From positions 372,001 through 436,000 of the forward strand of contig OZ253546.1 in assembly GCA_965262585.1 (NCBI GenBank): 64,000 nt of DNA, read 5' to 3'. The position numbers and the translations under genes are program-made. The notes below the pieces were generated by a model that was given only the letters and a program-made list of their open reading frames with translations, made no database searches and was not told the DNA's origin. This DNA is from JAHRAW01 sp965262585. Its GTDB lineage: Bacteria > Pseudomonadota > Gammaproteobacteria > Arenicellales > Poriferihabitantaceae. Numbering within the stretch: position 1 is the stretch's first letter; each line of letters opens with the position of its first letter. Shown piece by piece: positions 17,699-26,617 of the stretch.

Positions 17699-18727
17699 AT
17701 GACTGCGCTCCCAAAGTCGGTTTCCGTGGTCGGCGCCGGGTCGTGGGGCACGGCACTGGCGTTGGTGCTCGCTCACAACATCGGCAGCGTTCGGCTATGG
17801 GGTAGAAGCCGCACGGAAATGGAGCAAATAGCGCGGCAGCGTTGCAACCCCAAATACCTGCCCGATGCGCCTTTTCCGGCGAACCTCACCGTCGAAACCG
17901 ATTTTGCGGCACTGGCGGACGACGACCTTGCGTTCGTGGTGGCAGTCCCCAGCCACGCGTTTCGTGACCGCATTGAAGCCTTGCATCGCAGCATCGTCAC
18001 CGCCGGTTATTCGGCGGACACCGCCACTGTCATCTGGGGCACCAAAGGTTTCGATCCCGGCAGCGGCCAGTTGCTGAGCGAAGTGGTGGAGCAAAATTTT
18101 GGCGGCGGCACGCATGCGGTAATCTCCGGGCCAAGTTTCGCCGGTGAGACGGCGAAAGGGTTGCCCACCGCACTGACGCTGGCGTGTCCCGAACCGAGCA
18201 CCGCGGAATCCCTCGCCAACTGGTTTCGCAACCCCACCACGCGGGTTTATTTCAGCAGCGACCCGGTGGGCGTGCAACTCTGCGGTGCCATCAAAAACGT
18301 CATGGCCATCGCTGCGGGAATTAGCGACGGCCTCGGTTTCGGCGCCAACGCCCGGGCGGCGTTGATCACCCGCGGCCTCGCCGAACTGACGCGGCTTGGA
18401 GTCGCCCGCGGTGGCCACGCCGACACCTTCACCGGCCTCGCCGGAGTCGGCGACCTGATCCTGACTTGCACCGACGACCAATCGCGCAACCGACGCTTCG
18501 GACTCGGCATTGGCCGAGGCAAATCCCGCGAGCAAGTCTGCCGGGAAATCGGCCAAGAAATCGAGGGCATTCATACCGCCCGGGAACTTTACTCCATGAG
18601 CCGCGAACTCAATGTGGAAATGCCGATCACCGAACAGGTATACCGGGTTGTGCATCTGGGCCACGACCCGAAAAGCGCAGTGCGAGATTTGCTGGGGCGG
18701 GATCCCAGGGCTGAGCATGCGTCCTGA
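17699..18727 (+). CDS. gpsA: Glycerol-3-phosphate dehydrogenase [NAD(P)+]
   Basis: 342 aa. The N-terminal VVGAGSWGTALALVLA nucleotide-binding motif, GPSFAGETAKGLPTALT, the catalytic-Lys segment CGAIKNVMAIAAGISDGLGFGANARAALITRG and the LTCTDDQSRNRRFG region are all intact. It makes sn-glycerol 3-phosphate from dihydroxyacetone phosphate for phospholipid synthesis. It is downstream of secB with a 69-bp gap. Confidence 0.97.
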   Translation: MTALPKSVSVVGAGSWGTALALVLAHNIGSVRLWGRSRTEMEQIARQRCNPKYLPDAPFPANLTVETDFAALADDDLAFVVAVPSHAFRDRIEALHRSIVTAGYSADTATVIWGTKGFDPGSGQLLSEVVEQNFGGGTHAVISGPSFAGETAKGLPTALTLACPEPSTAESLANWFRNPTTRVYFSSDPVGVQLCGAIKNVMAIAAGISDGLGFGANARAALITRGLAELTRLGVARGGHADTFTGLAGVGDLILTCTDDQSRNRRFGLGIGRGKSREQVCREIGQEIEGIHTARELYSMSRELNVEMPITEQVYRVVHLGHDPKSAVRDLLGRDPRAEHAS

Positions 18728-18777
18728 TTTATAGCGACAAGGAATTATTTACTTAACCTCGCGTATGTTTTTACTGG

Positions 18778-18852
18778 ATTGACGAACTTTGATATTCCTC
18801 GTTGCCGCTGTGGACAGGCACGGGGGCGCTGTCCCTACACGGGAACGATGAG
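18778..18852. repeat. Dispersed repeat segment shared with the region after mnmG
   Basis: GACGAACTTTGATATTCCTC...GCCGC and ACACGGGAACGATGAG match, with small changes, GACGCACTTTGATACTCCTC...GCCGC and ACACGGGAACGACGAG at about 12355-12430. It fills most of the 139-bp gap between the convergent gpsA and hemJ genes. No protein is encoded. Confidence 0.7.
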
Positions 18853-18866
18853 GGCGGGATTGCTCC

Positions 18867-19280
18867 TTAAACTGGTTTGACCACCGCCAGTATGATGATT
18901 CCGGCGAGTAGCAATACTGGCATTTCGTTCATCCAGCGATAGTAGAGCGGGCTGTGGCGGTTTCGGTCGTGGAGGAAATCGTTCAGTTTCAGGTAGCACC
19001 AGATGTGGTAGGCGATCACCAGCGTCACCAATAACAATTTTAGCGTCAGCCAGCGTCCGGAAAATCCGTAACCGATCCACAACCACGCACCGAACCACAG
19101 GGTCAGCAACGCGGCGGGGGTCATGATGCCCCAGAATAGTTTGCGCTCCATGGTTTTGAATCGCTCGATGCCAATTCGGTCGTTGGCCTGAGCATGATAA
19201 ACATACAGGCGCGGCAAATAAAACAACCCGGCGAACCAGGCCACCATGAAAATGAGGTGGAAGGATTTAATCCAGAGCAT
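18867..19280 (-). CDS. hemJ: HemJ-type protoporphyrinogen IX oxidase
   Basis: 137 aa with four membrane spans. It begins MLWIKSFHLIFMVAWFAGLFYLPRL, the family hallmark including the conserved His and the LFYLPRL turn, and continues with MERKLFWGIMTPA and GRWLTLKLLLV. HemJ oxidises protoporphyrinogen IX in the inner membrane, the penultimate step of heme synthesis. It overlaps the upstream TPR gene by one base, so the two are probably translationally linked. Related CopD-like proteins share the fold, but the start and length fit HemJ. Confidence 0.9.
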   Translation of the reverse strand: MLWIKSFHLIFMVAWFAGLFYLPRLYVYHAQANDRIGIERFKTMERKLFWGIMTPAALLTLWFGAWLWIGYGFSGRWLTLKLLLVTLVIAYHIWCYLKLNDFLHDRNRHSPLYYRWMNEMPVLLLAGIIILAVVKPV

Positions 19281-19819
19281 TAAATCGGCTTTTTATCCTG
19301 CCGGCTCGACAACAATTCAACATAACTTCGCACGTTATCCATATGCGGGTTAACTCTCAGCGCGCGGCGAAAATATAGCAACGCCAAGTCGATGTTTTCT
19401 TCCTGCAAGTGCATCATGCCCTGCCCGGTCAGCGCGCCGAAATGGCGTGGCTCGAGGCGCAACGTTTCCACCACATCGGCAGCCGATGCCGCGAAGTCGC
19501 CCATCAGGTAATACACCGTCGCACGCTTGTTCCACGCTTCGGCGAAATCCGGCGCAAGGTCAATGGCCGCATCAAACTGCTCAACGGCGTCTTGCCAGCG
19601 TTGGGCGTTCATATCGCGCACTCCGGCATCCATCAAGGCGCGCACTTGTTCATCTTCATGCTGCAACCACGCCGTCCAGATTTCCCCGGTGACCGCCGCC
19701 GCCCTTTCCGCTTCGAGGGCACCGCTCAGCGAGGCAAACAATTCGTCCAGCACCGGCGCGTTCTGGTCGGCGCGGATGGGAGCGGCGAATAGCAGGACAA
19801 TGAGAAGGATGAGTTTCAT
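19280..19819 (-). CDS. Secreted TPR-repeat protein
   Basis: 179 aa with a cleavable signal peptide (MKLILLIVLLFAAPIRA). After a helical N-part, three tetratricopeptide-like units are visible: DMNAQRWQDAVEQFDAAIDLAPDF, AWNKRATVYYLMGDFAASAADVV and ALTGQGMMHLQEENIDLALLYF. TPR proteins act as protein-protein scaffolds; here it would be periplasmic. Its stop overlaps the hemJ start. No specific function can be assigned. Confidence 0.8.
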   Translation of the reverse strand: MKLILLIVLLFAAPIRADQNAPVLDELFASLSGALEAERAAAVTGEIWTAWLQHEDEQVRALMDAGVRDMNAQRWQDAVEQFDAAIDLAPDFAEAWNKRATVYYLMGDFAASAADVVETLRLEPRHFGALTGQGMMHLQEENIDLALLYFRRALRVNPHMDNVRSYVELLSSRQDKKPI

Positions 19820-19949
19820 GGTTATGTCGATGGCGAAGAGGTGACCTTGAATGGTTGGCGGTAAGTAGAATTGTAAATCGGTTTGCGTCGGTTGCGGTGC
19901 AAAAAACCGCGAGTGACTAAAAATAACTAAAAAAGTGGTTGCCGGTTAT

Positions 19950-20867
19950 TTACTCCTTGCGCGAGGTTTCGGGGTTGTGCCGCTTTATCTCAAGGCCAAT
20001 TTCATACAGTTCATTGCTGTTTTGAGGGAGTATGCGCGCGGCGATTTTTCCGGCGCGTTTGAGGGGCATTTCCGCGGCCAGCAATTCCATTATTTCCACC
20101 GCCCGATCGCGGTCAGCGTGGGATTCGCTTGCGCCGCTCAGGATGAGTACGAATTCACCTTTGCGGTGGCGGGAGTCGGAGGCCAGGGTTTCCGTTACTT
20201 CCGCCACCGTGCCGCAGTAAAAGGTCTCGAATTTTTTGCTGATTTCCCGCGCCACGGTGATCGCTCTGTGGTCACCGAAAGATTGCGCGATGGCATCCAG
20301 AGATGCGCTGATGCGGTGGCTGGATTCGTACAATACCAGAGTGCGAGGATCGTTTTTCAACTCCTGCAAACGCCGCCGCCGGGCTTCGGCCTTGGCCGGC
20401 AGAAATCCTTCGAAGCAAAACCGGTTGGCCGGGCGTCCGGACGCGCATAACGCGGCAATTAAGGCGCTGGGCCCCGGCACCGGAGTCACGGCGATACCCA
20501 GTTCTCTGGCCTGCCGCACCAACGGATAGCCGGGGTCGCTGATGAGCGGAGTGCCGGCGTCGCTGATTAAGGCGATTTGCGCGCCGCCGCTAAGCCGCTG
20601 CAGCAACGAAGTCAGGTGCGCGGTTTCGTTGTGTTGATGAAACGATTTCATCGGCGTGCGGATATTCAAATGGCGCAACAGGATGGCCGCGCGGCGGGTG
20701 TCTTCGGCGAGAATTAGTTCGACCTGCGTTAGCACCTCGATGGCGCGCAGGGTAATATCCCCAAGATTGCCGATGGGGGTTGCGACTATGAATAATGTTC
20801 CGGGTGTTGTATCTGCCGAAGCGGATGTTTTGCCGTTCATGCGAGGGTCTCGTATACTTGTCGCCAT
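19950..20867 (-). CDS. rsmI: 16S rRNA 2'-O-ribose C1402 methyltransferase
   Basis: About 305 aa. TLFIVATPIGNLGDITLRA, LAEDTR, LISDAGTPLISDPGYPLVR and VTPVPGPSALIAALCASG are the tetrapyrrole-methylase-type SAM-binding motifs of RsmI. It methylates the ribose of C1402 in 16S rRNA. The start is ATG at 20867 (MATSIRDPR) or ATG at 20840 (MNGKTSAS); the longer one shares its CATG with a possible start of the divergent lpoA gene. The divergent rsmI/lpoA arrangement is conserved in gammaproteobacteria. Confidence 0.95.
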   Translation of the reverse strand: MATSIRDPRMNGKTSASADTTPGTLFIVATPIGNLGDITLRAIEVLTQVELILAEDTRRAAILLRHLNIRTPMKSFHQHNETAHLTSLLQRLSGGAQIALISDAGTPLISDPGYPLVRQARELGIAVTPVPGPSALIAALCASGRPANRFCFEGFLPAKAEARRRRLQELKNDPRTLVLYESSHRISASLDAIAQSFGDHRAITVAREISKKFETFYCGTVAEVTETLASDSRHRKGEFVLILSGASESHADRDRAVEIMELLAAEMPLKRAGKIAARILPQNSNELYEIGLEIKRHNPETSRKE

Positions 20868-20946
20868 GAACACCAATCTATCACGGTATGGCTCCGGCGG
20901 CGAATATGCCGCATCCCCTCGGCGGCAGAGAAAAACGCCGCCGCCG

Positions 20947-23169
20947 ATGTTTTCACTCTGGCTCTCACTCCAGCCTTCACTCCGGCTTTTATGGTCCCGC
21001 ACCACCGTCGCCGGAATGTTGTCGGTGCTGGTCGTCGGCTGCGCTCTACCGCTGGGGATCGGGGTGCAAGTTACGCCGCAAGTGCATGAAGCGCAGGTCA
21101 TCGAGCAGCCGCAAGCCGCCGAGACCAAGCCCGCCGAACCCGAACAGCAGGCCATCGCCCACCCCCTCGACCGCGAACCGCAGATCGCCGTGGCGGATGA
21201 TCCGTGGGCACTGATAGCGCAAGCCGAAGGGGCTACGGCGGAACAATCGACGCCGCTGCTGTTGCGCGCCATCGGCAGATTTATCCGGCAGGGCCAGTTA
21301 AGCGACGCGCAAACCTGGCTAACGCGCCTGCGATACAGGCCCATGACCGGCGCCCAGCAGCATATGCTGATGCTCCATCGGGCGCAGTTGGCACAGACCA
21401 GTGGGCAACACGAGTATGCGCTCGAAGTATTGCGCCAGATCGAACAAACCCCGGCACTGAACACCGAAGCCAATATCCGGCTACTGCTACTGCGTGCCGA
21501 TTCCCAGCAAGCCCTCGGGCGTAGCGATGAAGCGGTGGCCGCCCTGTTGCAGCGGGATAAACTGCTGGAGCCGTCCGAACAGAGCGTCAATCAACAGCGC
21601 ATCATCGATCTGATTGAGTCTCTGGACCCGCTTGGCCGACTGCTGCTGCGTGAGAATCCCGCCGACCACACCATCGACGGCTGGGTTGCGCTGAGCGAAG
21701 TGTTGCGGTCTCAAATACCGGGACAAATACTGGCCCAAACACCCGGAGAACAGGCCGTCTCCATCCACCAATGGCGCGCGCACTATCCCGACCATCCGGC
21801 GCAGCAACGACTGTTCAATCATCACTTGTCGGTGGATGAGTCGACCCGCTACCGGCACATCGCCCTGCTGCTGCCGCTGACCTCCAAGTTTGGCAAGGCC
21901 GCTCATGCGTTTTACGAAGGTTTTATGGCCGCCCGCAAGGACGACCCTGCGAGTCTGCAGCCGATGGTGAGTTTGTATGACATCGGTGACGACCCGTTGC
22001 TGGTGTCGCTGTACTACCAGGCTGCCATCAACGACGGCGCGGATTTTATCGTCGGGCCGCTGGGGCGTCGGGCGGTGAATGCGCTGCTTTCCGCGCATCA
22101 GCCGCAACTGCCGATGCTGATGGTCGGCACCGTTCCCGAAGACAAAAACTCGCCTGACCTATACGGCATCGGCTTGTCCCCGGAGCAAGAAGCCCGGCAA
22201 GTGGCGGTGCGCGCGTTTGCCGACGGCCACCGACAGGCGGGGATTTTCCGCAGCGAAACCAACTGGAATCGGCGAACCGCCACCGCGTTTGCGGAGCAAT
22301 GGGAATTCCTCGGCGGGGCGGTGGTGGAAGATGCCCCTTTTTCTGGCGACGGTTCCGACTACCCCCGGATCATCCAAAAATTGCTCGGCCTCGACAAAAG
22401 CATCAGACGCGAGCGCATTTTGAGCGCGCGACTGGGAATCAATCTGGAATTTACACCGCGCCGCCGTGACGACATTGACTTTTTGTTTCTCGCCGCCAAT
22501 GCCGATCAGGCGCGGCTGCTGGTGCCACAACTGCGCTTTTTTCAAGCCCACGACTTGGCGTTATACGCCACCTCCCATGTCTATAGCGGCAAACCCGAAC
22601 CGGCGATTGACGCCGACCTCGACGGCATCATTTTCGGCGATATGCGCTGGATATTGGAGGCCGCGGTTATGCCGGAAGCGAAGCCCAAACCGGAATTGCA
22701 ACCCGAGACGAAACTCGAGCCGCCAGCCGGATTGGGGTTTGGATCAGAATTCGGATCGGAATTTGGATCAGAGTTTGGATCGGAATTCGGGTCAGAGTTT
22801 GGGTTGGAATTCGACCTGTTCATCGGACCGCCCACAGAACCACAAGATCCAGAGCAAATCGAGACCGCAGACGAGCGCGAGTCGGGAGCCTATTACCACA
22901 CCGCCCTCGACCGCCTGTATGCCCTCGGCTTGGAAAGTTATCAGGTAATTCCCGGACTCAAAGCCTTGCGGAGCGACCCGTGGCGGCGGTATTTCGGCAA
23001 AGCCGTGGACCTCGGCGTGGAAGCCGACGGCAATGTATTGCGCCATCTCACCTGGGCGCGGTTTGACCATGGCCTACCCATGCAGTTGCCGGCAACGCCC
23101 GACTTTGCCGTGCCGCCTTTACTCACGCCGTCTTTACCCACGCCGCCTTTACCGGGCCAGAACCAATGA
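20947..23169 (+). CDS. lpoA: Outer-membrane lipoprotein LpoA (LppC family), PBP1A activator
   Basis: About 740 aa from ATG at 20947, giving a lipoprotein signal ending MLSVLVVGC; an in-frame ATG at 20866 is also possible. The N-terminal half is TPR-like helical repeats. The C-terminal half is a periplasmic-binding-protein fold (HIALLLPLTSKFGKAAHAFYEGFMAA, DFIVGPLGRRAVNALL, SHVYSGKPEPAIDADLDGIIFGDM). LpoA reaches from the outer membrane to stimulate the PBP1A peptidoglycan synthase. Odd features are an FGSE tandem repeat between the GDM region and the final domain, and Pro/Leu repeats at the C-terminus. The stop overlaps the yraN start by 4 bases. Confidence 0.93.
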   Translation: MFSLWLSLQPSLRLLWSRTTVAGMLSVLVVGCALPLGIGVQVTPQVHEAQVIEQPQAAETKPAEPEQQAIAHPLDREPQIAVADDPWALIAQAEGATAEQSTPLLLRAIGRFIRQGQLSDAQTWLTRLRYRPMTGAQQHMLMLHRAQLAQTSGQHEYALEVLRQIEQTPALNTEANIRLLLLRADSQQALGRSDEAVAALLQRDKLLEPSEQSVNQQRIIDLIESLDPLGRLLLRENPADHTIDGWVALSEVLRSQIPGQILAQTPGEQAVSIHQWRAHYPDHPAQQRLFNHHLSVDESTRYRHIALLLPLTSKFGKAAHAFYEGFMAARKDDPASLQPMVSLYDIGDDPLLVSLYYQAAINDGADFIVGPLGRRAVNALLSAHQPQLPMLMVGTVPEDKNSPDLYGIGLSPEQEARQVAVRAFADGHRQAGIFRSETNWNRRTATAFAEQWEFLGGAVVEDAPFSGDGSDYPRIIQKLLGLDKSIRRERILSARLGINLEFTPRRRDDIDFLFLAANADQARLLVPQLRFFQAHDLALYATSHVYSGKPEPAIDADLDGIIFGDMRWILEAAVMPEAKPKPELQPETKLEPPAGLGFGSEFGSEFGSEFGSEFGSEFGLEFDLFIGPPTEPQDPEQIETADERESGAYYHTALDRLYALGLESYQVIPGLKALRSDPWRRYFGKAVDLGVEADGNVLRHLTWARFDHGLPMQLPATPDFAVPPLLTPSLPTPPLPGQNQ
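22738..22812 (+). repeat. In-frame 12-bp tandem repeat inside lpoA
   Basis: A GGATC(A/G)GA(A/G)TT(T/C)-type unit repeats about six times, encoding Gly-Ser-Glu-Phe units. The period is a multiple of three, so copy-number change keeps the frame. The repeat falls in a loop between two parts of the binding-protein domain. Confidence 0.92.
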
Positions 23170-23542
23170 ACCCCGCACCGTCCCCGCCGCCCCACCTGCA
23201 TCGCGGCGCCGATGCGGAAAAGGCGGCGCTGGTTTATCTCAAAGCCCGTGGTCTGCGATTGCTTGAAAAAAATTACCGCTGCTCGGCCGGTGAATTGGAT
23301 CTGGTGATGCTCGACCAACAGAACTGGTGTTCGTGGAAGTCCGCTATCGGTGTTCCGATCAATTCGGCGGTGCCGCATCCAGCGTGGGCGCCGACAAGCA
23401 ACGAAAACTGCGGGACTCCGGCGAGTATTTTTTGCAGAATCATCCAAACCTCTCCTTTGGCGGCTGCCGTTTCGATGTGGTTGCCATCGCCGGCACCGCG
23501 CCCGAATATCGCATTGACTGGATTAGCGACGCGTTTTCGTGA
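23166..23542 (+). pseudogene. yraN: YraN-family endonuclease-like protein, frameshifted
   Basis: The first half reads HRGADAEKAALVYLKARG and LLEKNYRCSAGELDLVMLD in one frame. The family then needs LVFVEVRYR, but this occurs one frame over: FVEVRYRCSDQFGGAAS...SVGADKQRKL and the remainder to WISDAF. The shift lies between about 23308 and 23325; one missing base (AGAAC for AGAAAC) would restore the frame. YraN (UPF0102) has a PD-(D/E)XK-like fold and unknown role. Position between lpoA and the SIS gene is the conserved one. It is either a true pseudogene or a one-base assembly error; the rest of the frame is well preserved, which favours a recent event or error. Confidence 0.88.
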
Positions 23543-24156
23543 ACAATAGCCCCATGCCCGAAAGTTTATCCGCAGCCGCGCGCGTGGACGCGCTATTGGC
23601 CGACAGCCTTCAATCCATCCAAGCCGCCCGCCGGGACTTAACCGGCATCATTGCCGAGGCTGCGATGGCGCTGGCGGAAACCCTCGACAACGACGGCAAA
23701 ATTCTGATCTGCGGCAACGGCGGCTCGGCCAGCGACAGTTTGCACTTTTCCAGCGAATTGGTGAATAAATTCCATCTCGTTCGCCGCCCTCTGGCCGCCA
23801 TCAGTTTGGCCGCCGACGTCGCAACGCTGACCTCCATCGCCAACGATGAAAGTTACGATGCGGTGTTCTCCAAACAAGTGGAAGCACTGGGACGGCGCGG
23901 CGACCTGCTGGTGGTGATTACTTCCTCCGGCAATTCGCCGAATATCCTGCGGGCGGTACGCGCCGCTCAAACTGCAAACATTCGCTGCGTTGCCTTGAAC
24001 GGTCGGGACGGCGGCGCGCTGTCGCCGATTCTGAATGAACACGACATCGACATCGTGGCGCCCGGTTCATCCACCGCCCGAGTCCAAGAAATTCACGGTA
24101 TAATCATCCACGCTTTTTGCGAACTGATCGACCATCAACTTTTCGGAGAAATCTAA
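23539..24156 (+). CDS. diaA: SIS-domain isomerase, DiaA/GmhA type
   Basis: 205 aa with a GTG start overlapping the yraN stop by 4 bases. The sugar-isomerase core has CGNGGSASDSLHFSSELVNKF, RRPLAAISLAADVATLTSIANDESYDAVFSKQVEALG and ITSSGNSPNILRA. The family includes phosphoheptose isomerase GmhA and the DnaA-binding DiaA. The position after lpoA-yraN matches DiaA in enterobacteria, while rfaE2 two genes on makes GmhA-type sedoheptulose-7-phosphate isomerase equally plausible. Sequence alone does not decide. Confidence 0.85.
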   Translation: MNNSPMPESLSAAARVDALLADSLQSIQAARRDLTGIIAEAAMALAETLDNDGKILICGNGGSASDSLHFSSELVNKFHLVRRPLAAISLAADVATLTSIANDESYDAVFSKQVEALGRRGDLLVVITSSGNSPNILRAVRAAQTANIRCVALNGRDGGALSPILNEHDIDIVAPGSSTARVQEIHGIIIHAFCELIDHQLFGEI

Positions 24157-24158
24157 CC

Positions 24159-24794
24159 ATGGCGACACAATCTCAATCAAAATCCGCGGCCCGATTGCTT
24201 GCCGTGGGCAGAACTTTCGCCTTGCGAATTTTGTTGCTTGCCGCGTTGCAGCCGTTGAGTGCCTGCATCCCGCTGGTGCTCACCGCCGCTTCGGTGACCG
24301 CGGTTGATATCAGCCTCGACCGGCGCACCGCGGGAAAATACTGGGACGACAACGCGCTCGAATTAAAACTGCGCAGCGACCTCAGCGGAGACGCCACGCT
24401 CGGCGGCGAAGTCAATATAAGCGTGACCGCGTTTAATGGAATCGTCCTTTTGACCGGCGAGGTGAACAACGATGCCCAGCGTCAACGGGCCACCGAGTTG
24501 GCGGAAAAATACCGAAAAACCCGCGAAGTGGCGAGCGTTGTCAACGAGTTGACCCTGGCCGGTAAAACCAACATCTCCAGCCGGCTAAACGATGCATGGA
24601 TCACCGGCAAGGTCAAAGCCCGACTCATCAATGCCCCGGACTTGCCAGCCGGCGCGGTGAAAGTGGTCACCGAACACGGCAAGGTTTATCTCCTGGGGCG
24701 GGTAACCCGCGCCGAGGCCAATGCCACGGTCGCAGCCATCAACGGCGTTCGTGGCGTCACCCATATCGTAAAGGTTTTTGAATACACCGATTGA
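24159..24794 (+). CDS. dolP: BON-domain lipoprotein (DolP/YraP-like)
   Basis: 211 aa from ATG at 24159, three bases after the previous stop. The signal peptide ends in a lipobox (LSAC). Two BON domains follow: about residues 63-128 (LKLRSDLSGDATLGGEVNIS ... GIVLLTGEV) and 138-205 (AWITGKVKARLINAPDLPAG ... GKVYLLGRV). In E. coli DolP is an outer-membrane lipoprotein supporting envelope integrity and BAM function. The gene order fits. Function by orthology only. Confidence 0.9.
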   Translation: MATQSQSKSAARLLAVGRTFALRILLLAALQPLSACIPLVLTAASVTAVDISLDRRTAGKYWDDNALELKLRSDLSGDATLGGEVNISVTAFNGIVLLTGEVNNDAQRQRATELAEKYRKTREVASVVNELTLAGKTNISSRLNDAWITGKVKARLINAPDLPAGAVKVVTEHGKVYLLGRVTRAEANATVAAINGVRGVTHIVKVFEYTD

Positions 24795-25313
24795 TTGGCG
24801 GCGAGTGGGGTGAACCAATTGCTCCAAACGCAACGAAAAATTTATGACCCGGCCGGCGAGGCTGACCCGGCCACGCTGGATGACTGGGTCGCCGCCCTGC
24901 CCCGCCCGCTGGTGTTCACCAACGGTTGCTTCGACCTGCTCCACCGTGGCCACATCGCCTACCTCGAACAAGCCGCCGCTTTGGGTGCGACCTTATTGGT
25001 GGGCGTGAACAGCGATCAATCGGTACGCCTGCTGGGCAAAGGTTTGGATCGCCCAATCAATCCACTACCAGATCGCATGGCGTTGCTGGCGGCACTCGCA
25101 TCGGTGGATGCGGTGGTCTCCTACGCCCAAGCAACGCCGCTCGAATTGATCACCCGCGTAAAGCCCGACCATCTGGTAAAAGGCGGCGATTGGCCTATCG
25201 ATAAAATTGTCGGCGGCAAAGAAGTAATCGCCCAAGGCGGAAAAGTGCATTCACTGAAATTCCAATTTCAACGCTCGACCTCGGAGTTGATTAAACGAAT
25301 TCGGTCGGGTTAG
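24795..25313 (+). CDS. rfaE2: D-glycero-beta-D-manno-heptose 1-phosphate adenylyltransferase
   Basis: 172 aa. VFTNGCFDLLHRGHIAYLEQA carries the nucleotidyltransferase HxGH motif (here HRGH), followed by GVNSDQSVRLLGKG, RPINPLPDRMALLAAL, KPDHLVKGGDW and the C-terminal FQRSTSELIKRI. It is the C-terminal half of HldE as a separate protein and makes ADP-heptose for LPS. The start is TTG at 24795, one base after the dolP stop, or GTG at 24810. It ends head-to-head with mcrC, whose stop codon overlaps by 4 bases. The companion kinase gene rfaE1 is not in the window. Confidence 0.93.
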   Translation: MAASGVNQLLQTQRKIYDPAGEADPATLDDWVAALPRPLVFTNGCFDLLHRGHIAYLEQAAALGATLLVGVNSDQSVRLLGKGLDRPINPLPDRMALLAALASVDAVVSYAQATPLELITRVKPDHLVKGGDWPIDKIVGGKEVIAQGGKVHSLKFQFQRSTSELIKRIRSG

Positions 25314-26617
25314 GCCGCCGCTTCGCGGATTGCATCCTGCGGGGTCAATAATTCATAAAGCGGCTTTTCTTCGCGAAGATCCACCGGAAAAACCGAGAGA
25401 CGCAACCCGGATTCGTATTCGTATTCCAAGCACTCATCGAAGTTGTCGCTGCGCGGATACAATAGGTAAAGGCCGGGGGCGGCGTTTTGCTTCGTGTGGT
25501 ATTTCTTGCCGTAGGCGTACATCTGGTACAAGTCGGATTGGGTGATGCCGTAGTGATCTTTTTCATTTTCCCGGTTCAAGCGTTTCCATTTGGCATCCAT
25601 CACGCGCACTTCGTGATGTTCTCCCACACTGTACCGCGTAACGATGTCGGGTCGCAAACGAAACTCTGGCTTGCGGCGCGGGGTTTTCTCCATCAAGCAA
25701 TAGCGACTTTCTTGAGTGTTCACTTGCCAGTTGGTTCCGGTGGCCGCCATGCGAATCAGGTGCGCCACGTAATCCTCGAAAATTCTTTCCATCGGAAACA
25801 ACAACGCCAACGCCGGGGTGCTGCCCTTCCATGTGGCTGGTGCGGCACGCTTCAAAAACAACCGCGCCCACGGAAACAGGCGGTTGTATAACGGCATCGT
25901 ACGATCAACCCGGGCACGAATCAGGTCGTTGTCAATGTTGGAAGACGCGGGGATGTCCTCAAAATAAAATCGCGCTTGCTGAATGTGTAAGCGATTGGTT
26001 TCGCTGCGAGTCACTCGCTGCAACAACAACAACGTGGATTTCAGCAGCCGGTTGATCGGGCGGTTCGCCGAAAATTCCTGACGCCGCATATAAAACCGTT
26101 CCTTATGAACCAAATTATGGCGCAGATTTTTGGCAATCAGCAGTTTGCCTTTGAGGGTATGCCGGTTTTCTTCGATCTCATCGTACGCACACGCCAGACC
26201 TCGCCGGGTGAGTTCATGCATATCCTGGAGAAACATCCTGATGAACGCCTCCAGCAGCGGGAAATTTTTCAGGGCGCGCGCATCGGCGTTGTTGAAATTG
26301 CGACACGGGCCGTCCCGCCAGCGGCGTAGCATTCGCAGAAAAATTTCCCGTTCCCCTATAGCCCCACCGCCGCCCGAATCAATCTTCGGCAAGATTTCAA
26401 TGGTCGTGCCTCGGCTGGTCTGAAGCACGCCGACATAGTTGATTGCGCGAATTGTGCGAGAGTGCGTCTCCATCGCTTGACGGCCTTCGGAGTCAGGGTT
26501 GTCGCGTAAGTAACCCCGGATTTCTTTCCATTCCTTGTGGGGAATTTTTATATCGCCATCACCCAGTTTGTTGGAACCCAGCGTTTGGTATTCACGAAGA
26601 ACTATCGTTTTTGGCAT
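25310..26617 (-). CDS. mcrC: McrC subunit of a McrBC-type modification-dependent restriction system
   Basis: About 435 aa. The N-terminal LREYQTLG start and the HSRTIRAINYVGVLQTSRGTTIEILPKI region are typical of McrC. A C-terminal PD-(D/E)XK nuclease core is visible: FRLRPDIVTRY, then VRVMDAKWKRL, with the YQMYAYGKKY segment after it. McrC is the nuclease that works with the McrB GTPase to cut DNA with modified cytosines. Several starts are possible (TTG 26662, ATG 26659, 26629 and 26617); 26617 gives MPKTIVLREY and a 26-base overlap with mcrB. Neighbouring genes are GC-richer. Confidence 0.92.
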   Translation of the reverse strand: MPKTIVLREYQTLGSNKLGDGDIKIPHKEWKEIRGYLRDNPDSEGRQAMETHSRTIRAINYVGVLQTSRGTTIEILPKIDSGGGGAIGEREIFLRMLRRWRDGPCRNFNNADARALKNFPLLEAFIRMFLQDMHELTRRGLACAYDEIEENRHTLKGKLLIAKNLRHNLVHKERFYMRRQEFSANRPINRLLKSTLLLLQRVTRSETNRLHIQQARFYFEDIPASSNIDNDLIRARVDRTMPLYNRLFPWARLFLKRAAPATWKGSTPALALLFPMERIFEDYVAHLIRMAATGTNWQVNTQESRYCLMEKTPRRKPEFRLRPDIVTRYSVGEHHEVRVMDAKWKRLNRENEKDHYGITQSDLYQMYAYGKKYHTKQNAAPGLYLLYPRSDNFDECLEYEYESGLRLSVFPVDLREEKPLYELLTPQDAIREAAA

